Shown here: in pieces, positions 54,757 through 64,000 of the stretch | Layout: every line of letters starts with the position of its first letter | Position numbering within the stretch: the stretch's first letter is position 1 | NCBI GenBank assembly: GCA_013151275.1 | Contig: JAADIP010000151.1 | Span: 1-64,000 of the forward strand | Reading direction: 5' to 3' | Length of the DNA: 64,000 nt | Source of the DNA: Calditrichota bacterium | GTDB lineage: Bacteria > Calditrichota > Calditrichia > Calditrichales > Calditrichaceae | The notes under the pieces: model-generated | The model's database searches: none | What the model was told of the DNA's origin: nothing | What the model saw: only the letters and a program-made list of their open reading frames with translations | Made by a program: the position numbers and the translations under genes

Positions 54757-55797
54757 TCAATCGGCGGAAACTTTCTTTTCCGGTAAAATCTCAAACGTAT
54801 TGGCAATTACTTCCAATTGATCCAGAAAAGGTTTTTTCAATTTACCGGGCGCCATTACCGCTATGTCAATAAAATACAGAGACGAATCCGGTTGATTGTG
54901 AACAATGTACGTTCTGAACGGACCGCCGACTAAAATGGAATCGTTGCGCCAAACGCCGACCATCTTATATGTTTTCTCTCCGCGAAAGTCCGTTTGAATT
55001 AAATGCGAGTCTTCTCTGATTACATAATCGCCCTCATAATATTTTCTGGTGTAACTGTCGCGGATACCGGCTAAAGTATCTAAAGCAAATAAAGAGCTGT
55101 CTCCTTTGATTTTCCAGATCGAAACCCAGCGATCGGGATCAAAACGTCTAAGCCACAGGTAAGGTTTTTGCACGTCCTGAATGGCGATAAAATAATCGTG
55201 CTGGACTTTGATTGTAAATCCGAATTGTTTGGCAATATATTCTTCGAGATCTTTTTGTTCGCCTTTTTCAAACATATCGTATTTTAAGCGGGCGTAGTAT
55301 TTTTTCTCGAACGTTCGATAGATTTGATCCTTGAGTTGTTCGAAATTTCTTTTAAACGAAGCGCGGTCTTTTGCAAACATGAACAAACTGATCTGCTGTC
55401 TGGCAAAAAGATCATCCTTAAACAGATAGAAGTAGCGGTTTTCATTCACTCCCTGTTGAAATTCCTGAGGCAAAGATTCTTTCAGATAATCGTTCACTTC
55501 TCCGGGTTCGTTGGCAACGCCAAAAAAGAACAGATTCATACGCGATTTAAATTCATTCAGTTTGTTTAAAGGAATCCAGGTGAAGTAGAAATTTTTTTCC
55601 GAACCGGGAGTAAGCACTTCGCCTTCAAACTTGTCGCTCACGGGTTGCTGAATATCTTTCCATAACGTCGAATCGGCTATAATAAAAATGCGATAGGGAT
55701 AACCCATAGTCGTGGGTCGAATATCACAGCCCGCTATAAACAACAAAATCAACACCGGAGCGATAATTATTTTTTTAAAAATCCGATTCAAGGGCAT
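54757..55797 (-). CDS. DUF4837-type lipoprotein
   Basis: About 346 residues. The start is the ATG at 55797, with AGGAGG 5 bases upstream and inside the preceding gene. A lipoprotein signal (ILLFIAGC) is followed by IFIIADSTLWKDIQQPVSDKF, the DUF4837 start pattern, and WIPLNKLNEFKSRMNLFFF. The second half has LWLRRFDPDRWVSIWKI and VIREDSHLIQTDFRGEKTYK. The role of the family is unknown. It overlaps the preceding membrane protein gene by 23 bases. Confidence 0.78.
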   Translation of the reverse strand: MPLNRIFKKIIIAPVLILLFIAGCDIRPTTMGYPYRIFIIADSTLWKDIQQPVSDKFEGEVLTPGSEKNFYFTWIPLNKLNEFKSRMNLFFFGVANEPGEVNDYLKESLPQEFQQGVNENRYFYLFKDDLFARQQISLFMFAKDRASFKRNFEQLKDQIYRTFEKKYYARLKYDMFEKGEQKDLEEYIAKQFGFTIKVQHDYFIAIQDVQKPYLWLRRFDPDRWVSIWKIKGDSSLFALDTLAGIRDSYTRKYYEGDYVIREDSHLIQTDFRGEKTYKMVGVWRNDSILVGGPFRTYIVHNQPDSSLYFIDIAVMAPGKLKKPFLDQLEVIANTFEILPEKKVSAD

Positions 55798-56758
55798 TAT
55801 CGCCTCCTGCATTTACATTACTTTTTTGAACCATAAACAAAATCCCGCCGGCTATCGATATAATCGTAGGTATAATCACATTCATAAACGAAAGGGTAAG
55901 CGCTTCGGCGGTGGTAACGCCTATTTGCCCCAAAAGGCTGACAAATCCCAGATCGCGAATCCCGAGCCCGTTAATGGAAGGCAGCATGGTCATCACGAAA
56001 GTGACGGGAACAACCATAAACAGATAGCCTAAGCTAACGGGGATTTCAAAAGCCTTAATCAGAAAAAAATTCATCAAAACAATCGACGACTGCGAAGCGA
56101 GCGAAAGCAGAAACACAAAAATAAAAATTCGCCGCCGGGATTGAAAGTAATGGATCGCTTCGAAAAGTTTATTGAATTTTTGTCCGATTTCAAAGATCGT
56201 GAATTTATCAAAGAGCCTTAAAATTAACCGGAATGTTCGATCGCGCATCAGACTCACAAAAAAGACGATTATCAGGAAAAACAGAACCAGCGCGGTGTAC
56301 AACAAGCGCTCGTCGTGAAACTGCTGCGAAACGTAAACCAGAGCCAAGATGGCTAAAAAAAGCGTAGCCGCAATACCCATTATTCTTTCAATGACCACCG
56401 AGGCAAATCCGCTTGCCCGGTGATTTGTGGCTGCAATAACCTTGTAAATGCGCATCACGTCCCCCCCGATGCTGGAGGGTAAAAAGTTGTTAAAGAACAT
56501 TCCGATTAAATAGAATCCGAACAACTGCCCGGTGCCTAAATTAAACCGATAACCGCGCAGCAGAACCTGCCAGCGAAGCGCCAAAAACCAGACGGCTACC
56601 AGCATGGTTAAGAATGCGATAAATAAATATACCAGCCCGTTATGGGATTGCACTTTCCCAAAAACCGCAACCACGCGTACCGGTTCAGCCTTGTAAATCA
56701 AGTACCCAAGCAAACCAGCCGATATGACTATCTTTAATATGTTTCGAGCAACGCGCAT
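55775..56758 (-). CDS. UPF0104/lysylphosphatidylglycerol-synthase TM-domain-like membrane protein
   Basis: A protein of 327 residues with about eight membrane helices (AFLTMLVAVWFLALRW, SLGYLFMVVPVTFVM). The motif LPSSIGGDVMRIYKVIA is that of the flippase-like membrane domain. Members without the soluble lysyl-transferase part are thought to move lipid-linked substrates or regulate glycan export. It follows DUF2723 by 4 bases, which is in line with a role in glycan or lipid transport. Confidence 0.8.
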   Translation of the reverse strand: MRVARNILKIVISAGLLGYLIYKAEPVRVVAVFGKVQSHNGLVYLFIAFLTMLVAVWFLALRWQVLLRGYRFNLGTGQLFGFYLIGMFFNNFLPSSIGGDVMRIYKVIAATNHRASGFASVVIERIMGIAATLFLAILALVYVSQQFHDERLLYTALVLFFLIIVFFVSLMRDRTFRLILRLFDKFTIFEIGQKFNKLFEAIHYFQSRRRIFIFVFLLSLASQSSIVLMNFFLIKAFEIPVSLGYLFMVVPVTFVMTMLPSINGLGIRDLGFVSLLGQIGVTTAEALTLSFMNVIIPTIISIAGGILFMVQKSNVNAGGDNALESDF

Positions 56759-56762
56759 CTGC

Positions 56763-59393
56763 CTATTGTGCTACCTGAGACTTGTAAGAATTCAACATTT
56801 TTCGAGCCGTTTTATCGCTCGGGAACAGCTTTAACCAGTTTTCCAAAGCCCGCACAATTTTTTTCCGTTCGTTCACCTGCTGATAGGCATTGATCAGCAA
56901 TCCCAAATTACGCGGATTGGTCGGATTCAGTTCATACGCCTTTTCCAACAGGGGAAGCGCATAATTTGCTCTGCGCATTCTCAACAAATGTTCCGAAATC
57001 GTGGTTAAATCATTCACCCGGGAATCATCATAAAGCAAACTGTCCCGATAGGTCGTATCCGCGGCAACTCTGAACGCGTCCGTCACAAGCTGCATGGTTC
57101 GGTTTGTCCAGGGAATTACCTCGGGAGAAATTTTATTGTCCATAAACGACAGAATCTCTTTGACCTTGTCAAAATTTCCCCGTTGTGTATAATATTCGGC
57201 TAATTGTAAAAACCCGGAACGATAATTTTGCAGCAGCGATTTGATATTCCAGTTAAAATAAACATCCGGATTATTCAGATTCCGATACTGATATTTTTCG
57301 AGTAAATTCGTCTGCAATTCAGTGGGAGAAATTTCCCAGTTTCTGAACGGAACCAGTTTCATCACAAGACCGTCCATGCGGAAATAGTTGTAAAGCTCGC
57401 CCAACATATTGCTTCTGGGAACGGTTACCGCGAAATAGATGGGACGGCGCCATTTGTTTGCGGCAAGAATATTCAGGATCATCCAGTCCTGAGTTCTCAA
57501 ATAGCCTTCCCCGTAAGGCGACTTTAACGTTGGTTTAACCGTAAACTGAATTTTATCCGGCGGTTCGATATTTGGCAGATTAAATTCCCTTTTATATTGC
57601 TGAGCCGCTATTTCCGCCACCTCTTTGGGAACTCTTAAGTTGTACTTGCCTTTTTTCCAGCGCTTTATTCCCACATGCTCAAGATCAAAATCATTAACGC
57701 GCATGGGCACTCTCGGCTCCCAGTCGCGCAATTGTTTAATGTACCAATCGGTATTCAGTAAGCTCAAATTCACAATTCGCACATCTTTCCGGATATGCTC
57801 GACCTCCTGCAGATACCAGAGCGGAAATGTGTCGTTATCTCCGTTGGTAAATAAGATGGCGTTGGGCTCACATGAAACGAGCATATTATAGGAATAATCC
57901 CAGGCTACATAGTTGCCCGAACGATCGTGGCTGTCATAATTTTTCGCCAGCATGTGAACCGGAACAATCAACAACAGCACAATGAAAACGGCAACCCGAT
58001 ACCTTTCCGCCTTTTGCTTGAAGCTATCTTTTATTAGCTCCATTATGCCTGCATAGCCCAAGCCCACCCAAAGCGAAAAGGCGAAAAAGCTTCCCACATA
58101 GCTGTAATCACGCTCACGCGGCTGGGGGTCGGGCTGGTTTAGGTAGAGAACAATAGCCAAGCCCGTCATAAAAAAGAGCGCCAGCACGGCAAAAGCATAT
58201 TTGGGGTCTCGCCTGAAATGCCAGTATATGCCTATTAACCCCAATAAAAGCGGCAAGGCAAATAACTGCGAGTAATCCACACTCTTTTCATCCTTCCCCA
58301 TACCGGCAAACTGCCACAAGAAGTAACGGACGTACATTTTTTTGATTTGATAGTTCCAAAAGAAATCCCACACGTTGTCGTATTGCTTCGCATTTTCCGA
58401 AGCGCGCCAAACGCCTTCACGATCCAAGACCGAATGTTCGCCGTATTGTTCGCGTTTCATGTAATAAACAAAACGCTCTATTGTTTCGGGATCGTTTTCA
58501 TCGATCGCGGGATCAAGATTTGAACGGATGTAGATCATAGAAAAAGTGGAATAACCGATCATGATTAACAACACAGAGGTAAAAACAAGGATGGAAACGT
58601 GTTTGTGGCGGCGGATCGCCCAAAAGCTTCCCGCCAACACGCCGAGAAAGATGAGCGCTAATCCCTGAAAACCTACGGATAAAGCTAAAATCGGCAAGTA
58701 GATTACCATTCCCGGATAAATGGCAAGAATGACCAAAACGGTAACAATCATCAGGATAATAAAGTTTTTCGTATTCAATTCGAAGCGTTTGTAAAAGAAT
58801 ACAAGAGCAACAAATGGTATCGCCAAAACATTTAACAGATGCACGCCGATAGCCAGACCGACCAAATAGGCGATCAGAAGCAAAAAGCGTTCATTGCCCG
58901 GCTCATCGGCTTTTGTCGCCCAGACAAGGATCAACCAGACAACCAAAGAGGTAAAAAGCATTGACGAGGCGTAAACCTCGGTTTCGACCGCGTTGAACCA
59001 AAAGCTATGCGTAAAGGCAAAAGTCAAGGCTCCGAGAATACCGGAAAAAATAGCGAGGTACCAATCCGATTTCTCCTTTAAATCGCCTTTCCATTCCCGA
59101 ACCAAATGCACAATGATCAAGTAGGTCAACATTATCGTTAATCCGCTGGTAATAACGGAAATAAGGTTTGTTCGCCAACCCGGATCTCCGAAAGGAATGA
59201 ATGAAAAGATGTGCCCGACCAATAAAAACAAAGGTGAACCCGGGGGATGGGGAACGCCTCCGATATAACTACTGGCAATAAATTCACCGCAATCCCAAAA
59301 AGACATAGTAGGAGCCATTGTCATTAAATAGATAACCGTGGCAACAACAAAAATAATAGCGGCAACCAATCGATGTAATGTTTTAATTTGCAT
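56763..59393 (-). CDS. DUF2723 GT-C-like membrane protein with C-terminal TPR region
   Basis: About 876 residues. The start is the ATG at 59393 with AGAGGG upstream; a GTG three codons earlier is possible. A signal-anchor helix is followed by the DUF2723 pattern TMSFWDCGEFIASSYIGGVP with Asp34 and Glu37, then HPPGSPLFLLVG. About ten membrane helices cover the first half. About 500-720 is a soluble part, followed by a TPR-like end (YALPLLEKAYELNPTNPRNL). DUF2723 is related to TMEM260, an O-mannosyltransferase, so this may glycosylate exported proteins. Confidence 0.85.
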   Translation of the reverse strand: MQIKTLHRLVAAIIFVVATVIYLMTMAPTMSFWDCGEFIASSYIGGVPHPPGSPLFLLVGHIFSFIPFGDPGWRTNLISVITSGLTIMLTYLIIVHLVREWKGDLKEKSDWYLAIFSGILGALTFAFTHSFWFNAVETEVYASSMLFTSLVVWLILVWATKADEPGNERFLLLIAYLVGLAIGVHLLNVLAIPFVALVFFYKRFELNTKNFIILMIVTVLVILAIYPGMVIYLPILALSVGFQGLALIFLGVLAGSFWAIRRHKHVSILVFTSVLLIMIGYSTFSMIYIRSNLDPAIDENDPETIERFVYYMKREQYGEHSVLDREGVWRASENAKQYDNVWDFFWNYQIKKMYVRYFLWQFAGMGKDEKSVDYSQLFALPLLLGLIGIYWHFRRDPKYAFAVLALFFMTGLAIVLYLNQPDPQPRERDYSYVGSFFAFSLWVGLGYAGIMELIKDSFKQKAERYRVAVFIVLLLIVPVHMLAKNYDSHDRSGNYVAWDYSYNMLVSCEPNAILFTNGDNDTFPLWYLQEVEHIRKDVRIVNLSLLNTDWYIKQLRDWEPRVPMRVNDFDLEHVGIKRWKKGKYNLRVPKEVAEIAAQQYKREFNLPNIEPPDKIQFTVKPTLKSPYGEGYLRTQDWMILNILAANKWRRPIYFAVTVPRSNMLGELYNYFRMDGLVMKLVPFRNWEISPTELQTNLLEKYQYRNLNNPDVYFNWNIKSLLQNYRSGFLQLAEYYTQRGNFDKVKEILSFMDNKISPEVIPWTNRTMQLVTDAFRVAADTTYRDSLLYDDSRVNDLTTISEHLLRMRRANYALPLLEKAYELNPTNPRNLGLLINAYQQVNERKKIVRALENWLKLFPSDKTARKMLNSYKSQVAQ

Positions 59394-59402
59394 TGACTTC
59401 AC

Positions 59403-59626
59403 CCTCTGCTTGGTTTATAAAAGTGTAAAAAGTACTGAAAATACACGTTATTAGCAAGTTGATTTTTGGACTTCTTGCAATTGCCCGAAAATCTTTTTTC
59501 GGAAAAAAAACAACGCAATTCCCTTAACAATAAATGTTTATCTCCAAATCCAAAAACAACGGGGGTAACCCTCTGCTCATTCAACATAATAGAAGATTAA
59601 ATGCATTTACAAGGGTCAGAGTTCAT
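59403..59626. other. Intergenic gap
   Basis: A 224-base gap between the GT2 gene and DUF2723. It has no convincing gene, terminator or promoter. The minus-strand 60-residue frame here is not supported. Confidence 0.3.
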
Positions 59627-60676
59627 TTAGCGGCGAAATTTATTTACACAATCATAAGGCAGCCGCTTGCGGACATAGTGATCGATTACCACGCTTCCGC
59701 GGTACATGTTGGCAATTATCGCGCGATCGGAAACTTTTCTGAGTTTTTGTACCTGCCGCCTCTTTTTTAAAATCAAAATAGGATGACTGAAAATAAAAGA
59801 AAGCGCATGCAGCACAGCCTTTCCGCGTTTGCCGTTCCACAATATTGAATCGGCTATTACAGTCGCCATTTCAAACAAAATCCGGATCGGCAGAACAAGA
59901 AGCAGTGTGGGCAGAGAATAATTTTTGATCATCATAATCAGATTATTGCGGTGGTTCAAATACATTTTATGCTGATTATCCTTGCGCAGGGTATAGCCGG
60001 AATAATGGTAGATATAGGTGTTTGTCGCCACCAGATTATGAAATCCCGCCAACTGGGCGCGCCAATTCAGATCGATTTCTTCCTGATGGGCAAAAAAGTC
60101 CTCGTCCAGCAAACCTATTTGACTGATAACGCTTTTTCGTAAAAGTAACGCGCAACCCGAAGTCCAGAAGACGCGTCTGGAAAAATTATCGTATTGCCCC
60201 TTGTCTTTTTCAACCGTATCAAAAATTCTGCCGCGGGCAAAAGGATAGCCTAAAAGGTCCATTTCTCCTCCCGCGCCGCCGGAATAATCGAAAAACTGTT
60301 TGTCCTGGATGGATAAAATTTTGGGCTGCACCATGGCTGCCAGGCGATCCTGTTCCATTGCGCGTATCATTTCCGCCAAAAAATGTTCGGGCGCCACGGT
60401 GTCATTGTTCAAAAGAAGAACGTACTCGGTCTGCGCCAGTTCAATTCCCTGATTGCACGCGCCCGCATAGCCTTTGTTAACTTTGTTCTGGATGATCTTG
60501 ACGCTGGGATACTTTTCTTTCACCATTTTCTGACTTCCGTCCGCAGAGCCGTTGTCGATCAGCAGAATGACGAAATCTTTAAACGTATTTTTGAACAACG
60601 AATGCAGGCAATCGTCTAAAATCTGCTTTCCGTTGTAGTGAGGGATAATAATGGTCAGTCGGGTTTTATCGTTCAT
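59627..60676 (-). CDS. Family-2 glycosyltransferase (rhamnosyl- or mannosyltransferase type)
   Basis: A protein of 349 residues. It has TIIIPHYNGKQILDDCL at the start, LLIDNGSADGSQ, NKGYAGACNQGI, LLLNNDTV (metal site), WTSGCALLLRKSVI and EIDLNWRAQLAGF. The C-terminal part is partly hydrophobic (LLVLPIRILFEMATVI). It is similar to enzymes that add sugars to cell-surface glycans. The acceptor is unknown. It lies 22 bases after recG. Confidence 0.85.
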   Translation of the reverse strand: MNDKTRLTIIIPHYNGKQILDDCLHSLFKNTFKDFVILLIDNGSADGSQKMVKEKYPSVKIIQNKVNKGYAGACNQGIELAQTEYVLLLNNDTVAPEHFLAEMIRAMEQDRLAAMVQPKILSIQDKQFFDYSGGAGGEMDLLGYPFARGRIFDTVEKDKGQYDNFSRRVFWTSGCALLLRKSVISQIGLLDEDFFAHQEEIDLNWRAQLAGFHNLVATNTYIYHYSGYTLRKDNQHKMYLNHRNNLIMMIKNYSLPTLLLVLPIRILFEMATVIADSILWNGKRGKAVLHALSFIFSHPILILKKRRQVQKLRKVSDRAIIANMYRGSVVIDHYVRKRLPYDCVNKFRR

Positions 60677-60698
60677 AAAATTTCTTTCTTTGTTGGTT

Positions 60699-62792
60699 TC
60701 AGCTGATATTGGCTAATTCCATTCGATCTTTCAGATGCAGCTTCAGGTATCGGAGAAGGTCTTTATGCTCCGGCTTTCGTAAAAACGGATCGCTCCTGAC
60801 CAACGCAAAGGCGTCTTCTCTGGCTTCTTCCAGAATCGGGCGGTCTGTTATGGGATTGGCTATCTTAAAATCCGGCATTCCGCTTTGTTTTGTTCCGAAG
60901 AAATCTCCCCATCCGCGTAACTCCAGGTCTTTTTCGGCTATTACAAATCCGTCGTGCGTTTCGGTCATAATTTTCATGCGTTGTTGGGCAATTTCTCCGA
61001 TATTGTAGGGAGTTTTTAAAATGCAATACGACTTTTGCCTGCCGCGTCCGACGCGTCCCCGCAACTGATGCAACTGAGAAAGACCGAACCGTTCCGCATG
61101 TTCGATAAGCATAATCGTGGCATTGGGAACATCGATACCAACTTCGATCACTGTGGTCGAAATTAAAATCTGGATTTTACCTTCCACAAATTCGCTCATT
61201 ACCCGATCTTTTTCCGCGGGTTTCATTCTTCCGTGAAGCAGCCCCACCCTGTTGTTCTTAAAAACTGTCACGCTTAATCGTTCGTAAGCCTCGGTCGCCG
61301 CTTTAAGGTCTAATTTTTCGCTCTCTTCCACCAGCGGATAAATAATGTAAGCCTGCTCCCCGGCTTCCGTGCGTTGTTTAATAAAATCATAAATTTTAGA
61401 GGCGGAATTATCAAAGCGCCAGATCGTTGTAACGGGTTTGCGATTCGGAGGCAGCTCGTCAATAACCGAAACATCCAGACTACCGTAAGCGGTAAGCGCA
61501 AGGGTTCTGGGGATAGGCGTGGCTGTCATAACCAGCACATCAGCCCGCAGTCCTTTTTCGATCAAGCGGGCTCGCTGCATCACGCCGAATCTGTGCTGCT
61601 CATCGATCACTACCAAACCCAAATCGGGCAGATTCACGCTATCGTAAATAAGAGCGTGCGTTCCGATGATTATTTGCGGTTCGCCGCCGCTTAAGTCTTG
61701 AGCTATGGATTTCCGCTCTTTTTGCGATATGCTTCCGGTGATCAGATGCACTTTAACATTTAAAGGTTCCACCAGCTTGCGAATATTAAAAAAATGCTGT
61801 TCGGCTAAAATTTCCGTGGGCACCATCAGCGCAGCCTGTTTGCCGTTATCAATCGCAATGAGCATCGCCATAAGGGCAACCAGGGTTTTGCCGGCTCCCA
61901 CATCGCCCTGCAGCAAACGATTCATCGGAGAAGGCGATTTCATATCGTTGCGGATTTCTTTGACAACGCGTTTTTGAGCTTCGGTCATTTCGAAAGGCAG
62001 ATTGTGATACAGTTTGGCGAGGCGTTCGCTCTTTTTTTCAAAAGCAAAACCGATAGGCTGCGCTTTTTGATGAGCTCTCTGAAGAGCCAGCATTAGCTGC
62101 AAATTAAAAAATTCTTCGTATTTGAATCGGTAGATGGCTTTTTCCAGAATTTTTTGATTTTCGGGAATGTGGATTTGTCGGTAGGCTTCCGCGCGGTTAA
62201 TGAACCCGCGTTTTTGTTTCAGTTCCGGAGGAAAGTACTCTTCTACCTCGGGCGTTTTTTTATTCAACAAAAGAAAAAAAATTTTCCGAAAAGTGTAAGA
62301 GTTCAATCCGACCCGCTTAAAAGCTTCGTTTTCCGGATAAAAAGCAAGAATCTTTCCCGTGTGCATCAAATTGTTTAGCTCTCCCTCGCCAAGCCGATCG
62401 TACTCCGGGTGCGTGATTTGAAAACCGCGGTAAAAGGCAACCTTTCCCGAAAGAGACACCCATTCGCCGACCTTGAAAATTCTTTTGAAATAATCGATCC
62501 CGTTAAACCAGACCGCCTCCAATATGCCTTTTCCGTCGCTGATAACAATGTAAAACAACCGCCGCCGCCCGTGACGGATACCGGCTGCTTCAACCTTTCC
62601 GATAACGGTAATTTCCTGATCCGGCTGCAATTTATCAAGCGGAACAATATTGCTGCGATCCACATATTTTCTCGGAAAATAATTCAAGAGGTCGAGATAT
62701 GTACGAATTCCGTGTCGGTGCAGCACCTCCGCACGTTTTGGTCCAATTCCTTTAACAAATTGCAGTTCGTATGTCTTCTCTTTTTCAGACAT
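60699..62792 (-). CDS. recG: ATP-dependent DNA helicase RecG
   Basis: A protein of 697 residues, usual length. The N-terminal wedge domain (FVKGIGPKRAEVLHRHGI) is followed by the helicase core: Walker A GDVGAGKT (Lys near 302), DEQHRF (near 395), TATPIPRTLALTAYG, TTVIEVGIDVPNA and QLRGRVGRG. It remodels stalled replication forks and Holliday junctions. It stands 9 bases after lolD. Confidence 0.97.
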   Translation of the reverse strand: MSEKEKTYELQFVKGIGPKRAEVLHRHGIRTYLDLLNYFPRKYVDRSNIVPLDKLQPDQEITVIGKVEAAGIRHGRRRLFYIVISDGKGILEAVWFNGIDYFKRIFKVGEWVSLSGKVAFYRGFQITHPEYDRLGEGELNNLMHTGKILAFYPENEAFKRVGLNSYTFRKIFFLLLNKKTPEVEEYFPPELKQKRGFINRAEAYRQIHIPENQKILEKAIYRFKYEEFFNLQLMLALQRAHQKAQPIGFAFEKKSERLAKLYHNLPFEMTEAQKRVVKEIRNDMKSPSPMNRLLQGDVGAGKTLVALMAMLIAIDNGKQAALMVPTEILAEQHFFNIRKLVEPLNVKVHLITGSISQKERKSIAQDLSGGEPQIIIGTHALIYDSVNLPDLGLVVIDEQHRFGVMQRARLIEKGLRADVLVMTATPIPRTLALTAYGSLDVSVIDELPPNRKPVTTIWRFDNSASKIYDFIKQRTEAGEQAYIIYPLVEESEKLDLKAATEAYERLSVTVFKNNRVGLLHGRMKPAEKDRVMSEFVEGKIQILISTTVIEVGIDVPNATIMLIEHAERFGLSQLHQLRGRVGRGRQKSYCILKTPYNIGEIAQQRMKIMTETHDGFVIAEKDLELRGWGDFFGTKQSGMPDFKIANPITDRPILEEAREDAFALVRSDPFLRKPEHKDLLRYLKLHLKDRMELANIS

Positions 62793-62801
62793 GGAAACGG
62801 A

Positions 62802-63503
62802 TTAAACCCGCCTTATTTCATTTACTATCCGACCATCATCCAGCTCGATAATCCGATGGGCTTTTAAAGTCATGTGATCGTCATGGGTCACAATAATCAG
62901 CGTTTGATTCAACTTTTGATTGAGATCCAACAGCAAATCGTAAAGCATTTCACTGTTTTTTCGATCGAGATTACCGGTCGGCTCATCGGCAAGGAGAACC
63001 TTTGGTTTGTTGATCAAAGCGCGCGCAACCGCCACGCGTTGCTGCTCTCCGCCCGACAGCTCGTTTGGTTTGTGGCTAAGACGGTGCGAGAGTCCCACCT
63101 CGTTCAAAAGATGACGCGCGTATTCTTCTTTTTCTTTGGTTAACGGCTCGTGCATAAACGAAGGAATTAAAACATTTTCGTACGCCGTAAATTCCGGAAG
63201 CAGATGGTGAAACTGAAAAACAAAACCGATAGCCTGATTGCGAAACCGCGCCAAATCGGAATTGCTCAATCGATCCAAATCCTGACCGTCGATAAAAACC
63301 TTTCCGGACGAAGGAAGATCGAGAGCGCCGACAATGTGCAGCAGCGTGCTTTTTCCCACTCCGGAGGGTCCTTTGATTACAACGACTTCCGCCGGTTTTA
63401 CATTTAAGCTGATGCCTTTTAGAACTTCCACTTTTACAGGACCGGTATTATAAACTTTGTACAGGTCTTCTACGCGAATAATATATTTCATAAGCTCACT
63501 CAT
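62802..63503 (-). CDS. lolD: LolD-like lipoprotein-release ABC transporter ATP-binding protein
   Basis: A protein of 233 residues. It has Walker [10 protein letters not shown], signature [16 protein letters not shown], Walker [12 protein letters not shown] and the D-loop. The MacB/LolD type is shown by [18 protein letters not shown] and [20 protein letters not shown]. It extracts lipoproteins from the inner membrane together with LolC/E. It starts with an 8-base overlap on the permease. Confidence 0.93.
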   Translation of the reverse strand: MSELMKYIIRVEDLYKVYNTGPVKVEVLKGISLNVKPAEVVVIKGPSGVGKSTLLHIVGALDLPSSGKVFIDGQDLDRLSNSDLARFRNQAIGFVFQFHHLLPEFTAYENVLIPSFMHEPLTKEKEEYARHLLNEVGLSHRLSHKPNELSGGEQQRVAVARALINKPKVLLADEPTGNLDRKNSEMLYDLLLDLNQKLNQTLIIVTHDDHMTLKAHRIIELDDGRIVNEIRRV

Positions 63504-64000
63504 ATCTTATTGCCTCAACCGGCATTAACTGCGACGCCCGATAAGCCGGATATAGCGATGCCAACAGACTTAACATAACCGAAATACTTGCAATAGCCAC
63601 AAAATCCGCCCACTCCATCACAATCGGCAGCGAATTAATCAAATACACGTCCGGCGGAAGCGAAATCACATTAAAATGCAGTTGAATAAATCCCGCCGAG
63701 TAGCCGATGGCGCAGCCCAAAAACGTGCCGATTATTCCCACCAATAATCCCTCGTACAAAAAGATTTTCATAATCGATTTTGAGGAGGCGCCCATGGATT
63801 TCAATATTCCGATTTCACGGGTCTTTTCCATCACCACCATAATCAATGAACTGATGATGTTGAATGCGGCTACCATGATGATCAGGCTGAGAATCACAAA
63901 AGCTCCCCATTTTTCAATTTCCATCCACGAATAGAGGGATCGGTTTAGCTGGAACCAGGTTTCCGTTGTGTAAGGATAGCCCAATTCTTCTTCGAGCTGT
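63496..64000 (-). CDS. LolC/LolE-type ABC transporter permease (C-terminal part, runs off the window)
   Basis: The frame is open through the window edge, so only the last 167 or so residues are seen. The first visible helix (FVILSLIIMVAAFNIISSLI), the coupling part EKTREIGILKSMGASSKSIM, and the closing helices up to PVEAIRYE are the FtsX-like pattern of LolC/LolE. It works with LolD to release outer-membrane lipoproteins. Confidence 0.9.
   Translation of the reverse strand, partial: QLEEELGYPYTTETWFQLNRSLYSWMEIEKWGAFVILSLIIMVAAFNIISSLIMVVMEKTREIGILKSMGASSKSIMKIFLYEGLLVGIIGTFLGCAIGYSAGFIQLHFNVISLPPDVYLINSLPIVMEWADFVAIASISVMLSLLASLYPAYRASQLMPVEAIRYE

Overview
The window is one long, almost fully one-sided stretch of a bacterial chromosome: every intact gene lies on the minus strand, so genes are read from high to low coordinates. 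The protein set points to a Gram-negative member of the FCB/Calditrichota-like lineages. It has many exported proteins with the C-terminal type IX secretion (T9SS) sorting tag (a PNPFNPTT-like motif, a beta-sandwich, and an end such as RRMLLIK), PorV-family outer-membrane proteins, TonB-dependent receptors with a carboxypeptidase-like N-domain, DUF4837, DUF2723, LolD, and moderate GC. Calditrichota (Caldithrix relatives) is my best guess; this is inference, not a database result.

Region 1 (1-26.1 kb) is an export and surface region. It holds a truncated TonB-dependent receptor with its own promoter and leader RNA, and three tandem subtilisin-like proteases (1.7-12 kb), each joined to a beta-propeller of FG-GAP repeats and a sorting tag. 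Next comes an operon of TonB receptor, large FnIII cargo protein, PorV-like barrel and second cargo protein (21.7-12.1 kb), and then a pair of duplicated Asp-box cargo proteins (26.1-21.8 kb).

Region 2 (26.6-37.8 kb) is mostly housekeeping: PilZ protein, small unknown protein, GDP-mannose pyrophosphorylase, TPR lipoprotein, DapF, an Ig-like lipoprotein, the classical ffh-rpsP-khpA-rimM-trmD-rplS operon with a strong terminator, and RsmB. Region 3 (37.8-43 kb) is a looser patch: a plus-strand ATPase remnant, a toxin-antitoxin pair, a nitrilase-like protein lacking its catalytic lysine, a dTDP-rhamnose-reductase-like protein and two related small outer-envelope proteins. It is bordered by degenerate octamer arrays and two copies of a palindromic repeat.

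Region 4 (43-50.5 kb) has porV behind a strong promoter and a long structured leader with an attenuator-like hairpin. An M6-metalloprotease-like cargo protein that has lost its HExxH residues follows, and then a fusion of a zinc peptidase, a TolB-like propeller and an Omp85-like barrel. Region 5 (50.5-64 kb) is a tightly packed, probably co-transcribed series: LolC/E, LolD, RecG, a glycosyltransferase, DUF2723, a flippase-like membrane protein, a DUF4837 lipoprotein, a PfkB kinase, RmlD, polyprenol-phosphate-mannose synthase-like GT2, AccA, a thioesterase and a Trm112-like protein. ManC, the DPM1-like synthase and DUF2723 together could form a protein O-mannosylation route that decorates the exported proteins. 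This is a hypothesis.
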